Below are positions 59,501 to 64,000 of a stretch of 64,000 nt of DNA, piece by piece (the first letter of the stretch is position 1; the number at the start of each line of letters is the position of its first letter). The position numbers were made by a program, and so were the translations under genes. The DNA comes from Sarcocystis neurona (taxonomy: Eukaryota > Apicomplexa > Conoidasida > Eucoccidiorida > Sarcocystidae), in contig KL647307.1 of NCBI GenBank assembly GCA_000727475.1, positions 1,660,222 through 1,724,221 of the forward strand, in the 5' to 3' direction. The notes under the pieces are model-generated. The model saw only the letters and a list, made by a program, of their open reading frames with translations, was not told the origin of the DNA and did no database searches.

Positions 59501-62500
59501 GTATCAAGCCCGTCTCAGGTAAATGCAGCTTCCCTCATGCATGCAAAAATTTACACATACATATACATATCTATGAGCAGGTAAAACGTCAGCAGGTGGG
59601 CTTCCACACCGGAGTGTTGTACTTATACAGCTGAAGACGGGGAAATAGGCTCTTCCTCCATATACATCCGTACACATACATATATGCATATATACAGAGA
59701 GAGAGAGAAGAAGCAAGACATACGTATATATATATATATGTAGAGAGAGAAGGTAGAAGGCAAGACGTAAGTATATACATATACATACGAACAGCTCATG
59801 CATATATATATATATATATGTATGTACATGCTCGTAGGGGTGGGACAAAGTCTATATGTGGCTATCGCGTTTCTTCTCTTGCACCTGCTCCTGCTGCGCC
59901 TCCTCCTCCGGTCATTTTGAGTCGCGCGCGGTCTGTCTGGAAAAGGAGAAGAAGAGAAGGTTGATGGAAGAGAAGAAAAGAAGTAACTGCCTGCCTTGTT
60001 GAAGCAGACGTGAGGGGGGTGGGGGGGTGCGCGTACACCAGGCAGCAGAGACTCAGACACACACACGCACACATGAAGAGAGAGACGCAGACATATTTCC
60101 TTCTCCCTAGCCGTGGGCCAATGCGACAAGTATATAAATATATTCGTGATAAATATATACACATATACATATATACCTACATATATATATACACGGGTAT
60201 GGATGGAAATGAGTCCTCGTATAAGTATTACATATATATGTATGTATACCTGTATATAGCGACAAATACATATTCTACATATATATATATATATGTATAG
60301 GGAGAGAGAGAGAGCTACACGGCTATCCGTATATATACGTGCGCATATTGGTGGACAAAGGACAGAGAGAGAGAAAGGCACTTACATAGACTTTCCTGTC
60401 TCTCTCTCTATATATGCGCGCACGCACATATGTATCGGTAGATAGGGCCACAGAGAGACAGAAAGTTATACAGCTATCTCTCTATATACATACACATACG
60501 CATATAGAGGGATAGAGGGATAGACAGAGAAAATCATAGAAATTTCCTCCTTTTCTCCCTCTCTCTCTACCTATATGTATAAGTGTACAGGCACACATAT
60601 ACATATATATGTGTACATATAGGTATATAGGGACACTGGAAAGAGAGAATTGTAGAGCTATCGTATATATATGCATAGACGTATGCGTATAGGGAGATAG
60701 AGGGACAGACAGAGAGAGAGGATTATGTTGGTTTCGGTATCTCTCTCTCTATACGTATACATATATATGCGTATATGCACGTATATACATGTGCATATAT
60801 ATGCAGGCAGATAGGGGACAGAGCGAGACAGTTATACAGCTGTCTCTACACATACGCATACATATAGAAGAGGGACATAGGGACAGACACACAGAGAGAG
60901 ACAGAAGTACATGAATTTCTTTATCTTTCTCTCTCTATATATGCGTAAATACGCACTCTTACACATATAGATATATAGGTGGATAGGAAGGACGCAGATA
61001 TACATATATATATATATATATATATGTATAGATGTATACATCCTTTTCTCTCTCTGTATCTAAATATGTGTACTCGTCTGTGCAAGAAACGAAAGAGAGA
61101 TTAAGAAGGAGAGAACAGTTTCTAGCTGTGTATACAAATTTATGTTTGTCTATGAATGCGTGTGTACATATTAAAGAACTAAAGAGAGAACTAAGTAGCT
61201 GTCTGCGTGCCTTTCCTCTGCGTCCACGAGTAGGTGTAGATAGCCATGAATAGGTAGAGATTGGCAGACAGAGACAGAGGCAGAGACGGAGAAAGAGAGA
61301 GAGATTTATATATAACTCTCCCTCTCTCTATATACGTTTATATCAGCGTGCATGCGTATACACATACATGTGGTTTGCACATCCCCCATCCAAATGAGCT
61401 TCCGCGCAGAGAGATCAATGCCTCTGTCTTTCTACGTAGAAGCGGGGGCGTGTCTCTTATATGTTTGTTTTCTGTCTGTCTCGCTTACTCTCTCTTTTTC
61501 TGCCTGCTGCTGCTTCTTCCCCGCTTCTCCGTCTCTCTTGCTCGGGCAGTCTGCCCTACGTCGTCCGCGGACGCTGCTTCCTTCCTCTCGCTGGGGTGTA
61601 CAGACACTCGTTTTATTCTCCGCCCTCGGTGTACGTCCTGCAGCTGCGTGTCAGTTGCTGCGTGTGTTGGCGAGTGAAACTGAGAGGACGAGGAAGAAAA
61701 CGAAGGAAGGACAAAAAGAGGCTGCGAGAGAAGAGACGGGAAAAGAGAAAAACAGAAACAAACGAAGGAAAGTCGAAAGCAGAGGAAAACGAGAAGAAAA
61801 AGAATGTGGGGTCTGAGCTGCAGCAAAGACGCCCCCACCGACTACACAACCCTTCCAAAAAAATCTTCTCCCTCTCCGTCTCCCTCTCCATCTCCTCCCT
61901 ACCGTCCTTCTCCCTCCCCGTCTCCGTCTCCCTCCCCGTCTCCGTCTCCTTCTCCTCCCTCTCTGTCTCCGTCTCCATCTCCTGCCCCTCTGTCTCCGTC
62001 TCCTTCTCCTCCCTATTGTCCTTCTCCCGCTCCGTCTCCCTCCCTGTCTCCGTCTCCTCTTCTTCACCGTCTCCGTCTCCCTCTCTCGCTCGGGCCCCTC
62101 CTCTTCTCCTTCTCCGTCTCCCTCTCTGTCTCCGTCTCGTCTTCTTCACCTTCTCCATTTTCTTCACCTTCTCCCTCTCCCCGTTTTTCTCCTTTTCCCT
62201 CATTATCTCTTCCCTTTCCTTGTCCGTCTCCTTCTGCCTCTCTTTCTCCTTCTCCTTCCACCTCTCGCTCTCCTGTTCTCCTTCCTATGCTCCCCCTTCT
62301 TATACTTCTTCTCCGATCCGTACGTGGCTATATATAAATATATGTGTGGATGCATATACGTGCGTGTGGGGTGTGGTGAAATTGCAGACTACTGCAGCTG
62401 GCGCTACCGGCCTTCCCTACAATTTTGATAGACGTGTTTGAACTGCCGCTGGACAGCCCGCTGCTACGACCCGTGCGGCTGCTGCTTGCCTCGCCTTTCA

Positions 62501-63431
62501 TACAGAAGATCTTTCACAACGCAAAATTCGACCTTGCCTTCCTTGCTGCTGCTGGCTTGCCTGCGCGTCGTGAACGTGCTGCAGCTGCTGCTCTTCAAGC
62601 CCAGGCGGCAGCAGCAGCGGCGACAGCAGCAGCAGCGGCGGGAAGAAGAGAGCAGACAGCAGCTGCAGCACTCGAAGCCATCCAGGACGCAGCAGGTGGA
62701 GAAGAAGGAGAAGAAGAAGGAGAAGAAGAACAACAGGAAAAAACGCTCAGGGGACGTGAAGAAAAAGGGCCACGTGCGAAGACGGGGCAAGGGGAACAAT
62801 CTGCGGGACCTACACAAGCAGAAGCAACAGCAGCAGAAGCAGAAGAAACAGGGGGAGAAGCAGAAACGACAGCAGCAGAAGTAGGAGGACGAGGATCGCT
62901 GCTGGTCCCACCTGGCGCCGCTTCTTCCTCTTCTTCTTTTTCTTCATCCCCTAATGCTGCTGCTGTTGTTGCTTCGTGTCTTGACGCTGCTGCTGCTGTT
63001 CCTGCTGCCTCTTCTGCCGCATCGTCTCCTGGTGCTGCAACTGCCCCCTCTCCTCTCGCTACCCCGAGGCAGTCTTCCCCTTCTTCTCCTCCTTCTCCTC
63101 CGGCCCTTCCCTCTTCTTCATCTTCTCTCAGTAATGGGCCGGGGGTGGGGCTGCAGGAACTGCCAGACCTGTCTTTGCCGTGTTCAATTTTGGGAGAGCG
63201 ACCTCGTGCTGCAGGGGACGTGCAAAGGGACGGGGGAATTTTTATCGCAGCGCCGTACTTTGATACGTTGCTGGCAGCAAAAGTTGTTGACGCCGGTATT
63301 ATCGTAGGAAGGGGCTACAAGCTGGCCCAGGTTGTCGAAAGAAATCTCGGACTGCTTATGGACAAGCGCATGCAATTTAGCGACTGGAGCCAAGGGACGC
63401 TCTCCGTTCCTCAGCTGCTGTACGCTGCTCG
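25137..63431 (+). CDS. PREX: PREX: apicoplast primase-helicase-exonuclease(-polymerase), gene runs off the right edge
   Basis: A multi-exon gene whose domains follow the order of the apicomplexan plastid replication enzyme PREX: primase zinc ribbon (exon 1), CVTFPW primase motif and TOPRIM (exons 3-4), DnaB/Twinkle-type helicase (exons 4-9), low-complexity linker (exons 10-12), PolA-type 3'-5' exonuclease (exons 12-13). The protein is nuclear-encoded and expected to act in the apicoplast, unwinding and priming the plastid genome, proofreading, and, through the polymerase domain beyond base 64000, synthesising DNA. Proposed exons: 25137-29576, 30259-30338, 34136-34928, 36052-36577, 38080-38133, 40570-40711, 43560-43698, 47329-47529, 51104-51751, 53523-53983, 56417-56672, 56950-59518, 62388-63431. 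Exons 1-9 and 12-13 are supported by motif continuity and compatible phases; 10 and 11 only by phase and splice sites. The start codon is uncertain. Animal Twinkle ends after the helicase; the exonuclease on the same strand is the argument for PREX rather than a mitochondrial Twinkle. Two adjacent genes cannot be fully excluded. Confidence 0.8.
28572..28664 (+). other. PREX: Primase zinc ribbon (CPAC ... CHRC) within PREX exon 1
   Basis: Two CxxC pairs, CPAC and CHRC, with the second preceded by another cysteine (CY) and followed by [14 protein letters not shown]. This is the zinc-binding layout of T7 gp4-type primases, which animal Twinkle has lost. All four ligands are present, so template recognition for priming is probably retained. 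Confidence 0.8.
29577..30258 (+). other. PREX intron 1
   Basis: 682 bases, phase 0. The first half has TA runs (29813-29990); the second half (about 30015-30255) is CTG/GTTGCTG-rich and runs directly into the acceptor CTGTTCAG. Confidence 0.7.
30259..30338 (+). CDS. PREX: PREX exon 2: primase core
   Basis: 80 bases, phase 0 to phase 2, reading [15 protein letters not shown]. Together with exon 1 it rebuilds LSIAT-LRHYGVG, the family element before the primase core. The donor is AG|GTAATG. Confidence 0.8.
30339..34135 (+). other. PREX intron 2, mostly TA-rich microsatellite
   Basis: 3797 bases. 30350-30530, 31200-31470 and 32260-33950 are TATATG, TCTA and CATATA repeats; 30780-32230 is more complex GC-richer DNA. 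It joins exon 2 (phase 2) to exon 3 so that the split codon is Arg. I see no other gene in it. Confidence 0.65.
34136..34928 (+). CDS. PREX: PREX exon 3: CVTFPW motif, Ala/Ser insertion, TOPRIM first half
   Basis: Starts [11 protein letters not shown], the Twinkle primase signature, right after the splice. Then about 165 residues of Ala/Ser/Gly-rich insertion, then conserved [26 protein letters not shown], and the TOPRIM core [12 protein letters not shown] with its catalytic glutamate, [13 protein letters not shown] and [12 protein letters not shown]. The donor CTC|GTCGGT gives phase 0. The insertion splits two halves of one domain. Confidence 0.85.
34929..36051 (+). other. PREX intron 3 with opposing CAG and CTG arrays
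   Basis: 1123 bases, phase 0. CAG/CAA arrays at 34950-35600, TA-rich spacer at 35636-35780, CTG arrays at 35820-36045 ending at the acceptor GCGCGCAG. The upstream reading frame stays open into the intron as a Gln run until about 35150. Confidence 0.75.
36052..36577 (+). CDS. PREX: PREX exon 4: TOPRIM metal site and start of helicase
   Basis: Starts [20 protein letters not shown], the TOPRIM DxD metal-binding strand, continuing KIIL of exon 3 without a gap. Next comes LGRCYLVRP, a Gln/Glu/Gly-rich insertion of about 95 residues, then [24 protein letters not shown] and SVFDEIVNP, conserved in Twinkle before the helicase. The donor is G|GTGAGA, phase 1. Confidence 0.88.
36578..38079 (+). other. 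PREX intron 4, ending in CTG arrays
   Basis: 1502 bases, phase 1. Mixed sequence, then CTG-rich DNA from about 37555 to the acceptor CTGCTGCAG. Confidence 0.7.
38080..38133 (+). CDS. PREX: PREX exon 5: 54-base micro-exon before the helicase P-loop
   Basis: Reads [17 protein letters not shown], flanked by split Gly codons on both sides (phase 1 in and out). Acceptor CTGCTGCAG, donor G|GTAAGT. It supplies the segment that Twinkle proteins carry between the DEI.NP motif and GFRRGEL. The length is a multiple of three, so skipping it would keep the frame. Confidence 0.78.
   Translation, partial: DASAASQVSRCQALLVF
38297..38372. repeat. 22-base minisatellite, about 3.5 copies
   Basis: Unit GTCTCCCTCTCGCTGCCTCG plus GT, repeated at 38297, 38319 and 38341, with a partial copy at 38363. 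Lies in PREX intron 5. Confidence 0.85.
39075..39420. repeat. Interrupted CAG array in PREX intron 5
   Basis: Arrays of GCAGCAGC broken by CACACG, CACGTCTA and similar segments about every 15-30 bases, on the plus strand. It is non-coding here because it lies between motif-supported exons 5 and 6. Confidence 0.8.
40570..40711 (+). CDS. PREX: PREX exon 6: helicase P-loop (Walker A)
   Basis: Reads [11 protein letters not shown], then Walker [10 protein letters not shown] (40605-40631), [19 protein letters not shown] and SFEVNNV. These are the H1 region of DnaB/Twinkle helicases, with lysine and threonine of the P-loop intact. Acceptor TCTGCAG, donor AG|GTAATT, phase 1 in and phase 2 out. Confidence 0.88.
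41381..41486. repeat. CAG/CAACG minisatellite, 20-base unit with shorter variants
   Basis: Unit CAGCAGCAGCAGCAACGCAG repeated three times exactly from 41381, then variants that differ by loss of one or two CAGs. The 20-base period is not a multiple of three, so it cannot be a simple protein repeat. Confidence 0.88.
42371..42444. repeat. 13-base minisatellite, about 5 copies
   Basis: Unit CTTCCTGCTGCTG repeated about five times with one T change in the last copy, in PREX intron 6. Confidence 0.88.
43560..43698 (+). CDS. PREX: PREX exon 7: helicase core
   Basis: With the split Arg codon of exon 6 it reads [13 protein letters not shown], then [16 protein letters not shown] and [10 protein letters not shown], matching the Twinkle stretch RL...ML.QF and LP.YF..FHG between H1 and Walker B. 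Acceptor CTGCAG, donor GCG|GTTCGT, phase 2 in and phase 0 out. Confidence 0.86.
43699..47328 (+). other. PREX intron 7, TA microsatellite with an assembly gap
   Basis: 3630 bases, phase 0. Almost all of 43820-46880 is TATATG/TCTCT microsatellite with a run of N at 44047-44285. 46980-47328 is pyrimidine-rich and ends TTCGGCCAG. Open frames crossing the N run are meaningless. Confidence 0.7.
44047..44285. other. Assembly gap (239 N)
   Basis: A run of N flanked on both sides by the same roughly 43-base sequence (44004-44046 and about 44288-44330: a TA run, then GGTATACGTTTCTGTATCCG and TATCCACCTA). The true length is therefore doubtful. Confidence 0.98.
47329..47529 (+). CDS. PREX: PREX exon 8: helicase Walker B region
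   Basis: Reads [25 protein letters not shown] (Walker B-type strand with its aspartate), [14 protein letters not shown] and [10 protein letters not shown], all conserved in Twinkle. Acceptor GGCCAG, donor GAG|GTGAGA, phase 0 at both ends. A short non-conserved [10 protein letters not shown] replaces the family's variable loop. Confidence 0.88.
47530..51103 (+). other. PREX intron 8, TA microsatellite
   Basis: 3574 bases, phase 0. TA-rich at 47870-47940, 48120-48720, 49160-49440 and 49780-50860; islands of mixed sequence at 48720-49100, 49440-49740 and 50020-50270. Nothing coding is recognised. Confidence 0.7.
51104..51751 (+). CDS. PREX: PREX exon 9: end of helicase domain
   Basis: Starts [14 protein letters not shown] and [12 protein letters not shown] (helicase H4, arginine-finger side), then about 160 residues of Ser/Gly/Arg/Glu-rich insertion, then [13 protein letters not shown] and [12 protein letters not shown], the final helicase strand. 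Acceptor CCTGCAG, phase 0. The 3' end is not firm: the only GT after the last motif is CGA|GTACCA, a weak donor; otherwise the frame runs to a stop at 51826. Confidence 0.78.
52390..52845. repeat. Degenerate TCTA/TCTG tetranucleotide array
   Basis: Roughly 450 bases built of TCTA, TCTG and TATA steps. The complementary strand reads as a GATA-type repeat. Confidence 0.85.
53050..53230. repeat. GTCTC/CCGTCTC pyrimidine-rich array
   Basis: GTCTC, with CC or CTG spacers, recurs through about 180 bases of the plus strand, giving strong pyrimidine bias. Confidence 0.8.
53523..53983 (+). CDS. PREX: PREX candidate exon 10: low-complexity linker
   Basis: A pyrimidine tract ending TTCGAAG precedes an open stretch reading [16 protein letters not shown], a Ser/Glu-rich region and a Ser/Asn run from a CAG array, ending at AG|GTATGA. 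Phase 0 in matches exon 9. Phase 2 out matches candidate exon 11. No conserved motif is present, so this rests on splice sites and phase only. Another frame of the same stretch is also open. Confidence 0.42.
53984..56416 (+). other. PREX candidate intron 10
   Basis: 2433 bases. TA-rich at 54040-54940 and 55640-56180, with a tandemly duplicated CAG block at 55047-55230. A possible small exon at 55549-55618 ([14 protein letters not shown]) has good splice sites but phases that do not fit its neighbours. Confidence 0.4.
55047..55230. repeat. 79-base tandem duplication of a CAG-containing block
   Basis: A block containing GCGGAAACAGCAGCGGCAGA and AGTACGAAGAACAGCAGC occurs twice at an offset of exactly 79 bases with one or two differences. 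The period is not a multiple of three, which argues that the block is non-coding. Confidence 0.85.
56417..56672 (+). CDS. PREX: PREX candidate exon 11: linker
   Basis: After TTCCAG the frame that fits exon 10 reads [20 protein letters not shown] and [18 protein letters not shown], then Ser/Leu-rich sequence to a strong donor GTAAGT at 56673. It is not low complexity at its start. No family is recognised. The exit phase (0) does not obviously fit the next exon. Confidence 0.4.
56950..59518 (+). CDS. PREX: PREX exon 12: long linker and exonuclease motif Exo I
   Basis: An open frame of about 855 codons. Conserved-looking islands (around [55 protein letters not shown] and [20 protein letters not shown]) sit between Ala, Ser, Gln and Glu runs. 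It ends [27 protein letters not shown] is Exo I of PolA/DnaQ 3'-5' exonucleases with the catalytic aspartate (59475) and glutamate (59481). The donor is AG|GTAAAT, phase 2, strongly supported by continuity into exon 13. The 5' boundary is approximate (acceptor near 56938 or 56949). Confidence 0.7.
59519..62387 (+). other. PREX intron 12, TA and GTCTCC arrays
   Basis: 2869 bases, phase 2. TA/GAGA microsatellite at 59540-61340, mixed sequence at 61380-61850, GTCTCC-type array at 61860-62280, a last TA run, and acceptor ATTGCAG. Confidence 0.75.
61860..62280. repeat. GTCTCC/TTCTCC hexanucleotide-like array
   Basis: About 420 bases of CCGTCTCCCTCTCC-type units, almost pure pyrimidine plus G on the plus strand. 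Translated it would be Ser-Pro repeats, but it lies inside an intron whose ends are fixed by conserved motifs. Confidence 0.85.
62388..63431 (+). CDS. PREX: PREX exon 13: 3'-5' exonuclease motifs Exo II and toward Exo III
   Basis: Completes Arg from exon 12, then [20 protein letters not shown], the strand after Exo I in PolA exonucleases. Exo II is [12 protein letters not shown] with its aspartate at 62530. About 200 residues of Ala/Gln/Glu and Ser/Pro-rich insertion follow. The fold then resumes with [31 protein letters not shown] and [12 protein letters not shown], ending QLLYAAR at the donor CG|GTGAGC. In the family the next residues are the Exo III aspartate, so that catalytic residue should start the next exon, outside the window. 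Confidence 0.85.
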
Positions 63432-63967
63432 GTGAGCGCCACACAGACGCCTACAGCAGAGAGGGCCGCAAATGGGGCCGCCGGCGGGGAGAAGGAGAAG
63501 AGAGCAGAAAGTGGACAGAAGAGAAAAAAGGAGCTCGGAACAGCAAAACCCCACCGAAATGGCTCGCGGACAGTTTCCACATACGACGGGTCGTCTGCTG
63601 CTGTCTCTCTGTCTCTCCATATTTTCGGGTGCTCGGTTCTTTCTCTATCTCTTCCTGCTCTCTTCCTTTCTCTTTCTATACAGATCGAGATTCATACGTA
63701 CACATATATCCATATATACCTGTATATACATATATGCACACATTTACATAGTAAACTAATTACATAGAGAGAGAGAGGTTTGCTCGTTGAAGTCTCGCCG
63801 TATCACTCTGCGTTTCTATTCGTTAATGTGTCTATATATCTCTGTCGCTAATATATTACAGTTACATATACTCATATATATATGTCACTGATCTATTATA
63901 TATATAAATATATTGGCTCTCAATACTCTATTACATACATATATGTAAATATCTGCCAACAGTATAC

Positions 63968-63999
<32 letters not shown>

Positions 64000-64000
64000 A
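63432..64000 (+). other. PREX intron 13 (start), continues past the window
   Basis: GTGAGC donor, about 250 bases of mixed sequence, then TA microsatellite to the right edge. The Exo III end and the polymerase domain are expected further right. Confidence 0.7.

Noticed and set aside
61860..62280. Ser-Pro repeat protein
   Set aside because: The frame comes from a GTCTCC array inside intron 12, whose boundaries are confirmed by exonuclease motif continuity.
1..64000. tRNA, rRNA or telomere repeat
   Set aside because: I found no recognisable cloverleaf, rRNA core or TTTAGGG array by eye; a covariance-model scan would be needed to exclude small RNAs.

Overview
The window looks like nuclear DNA of an apicomplexan coccidian, almost certainly an Eimeria species. 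Three things point there: CAG/CTG trinucleotide arrays that run through exons (read as Ala, Gln, Ser or Leu) and introns alike; long introns full of TA-rich microsatellite (TATATG, TCTA, TCTCT); and the genes themselves, an EGF-module membrane protein of micronemal type and an apicoplast-type primase-helicase-exonuclease. I cannot tell which species.

Layout. (1) 1-5217, plus strand: the 3' end of a multi-exon gene with five EGF modules, a sixth cysteine-rich half-module, one membrane segment and a short basic tail. (2) 5218-10658: about 5.4 kb of ordinary-complexity DNA with no gene I can support. (3) 10659-20707, minus strand: two very long low-complexity open frames (about 1500 and 1150 residues) with a small candidate exon between them, possibly one gene; function unknown. 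(4) 20708-25136: a divergent intergenic region of CAG arrays followed by pyrimidine-rich DNA. (5) 25137 to beyond the right edge, plus strand: one very large gene that I identify as PREX, the multifunctional apicoplast DNA replication enzyme. In order it shows a possible targeting region, primase zinc ribbon, Twinkle/T7-gp4-like primase core with TOPRIM, DnaB-family helicase, a long low-complexity linker, and a PolA-type 3'-5' exonuclease. The polymerase domain expected next would lie past base 64000.

Exons 1 to 9 of PREX join in compatible phases and rebuild the family motifs across each splice (for example [12 protein letters not shown] across intron 3, and [11 protein letters not shown] across intron 12). 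This is good internal evidence for the model. The linker between helicase and exonuclease (51.8-57 kb) is less certain. All introns of this gene hold simple repeats, and a 239-base run of N lies in intron 7.

At large scale the window switches near 10.6 kb from repeat-poor to repeat-rich DNA, like the feature-poor/feature-rich segmentation described for E. tenella chromosome 1.
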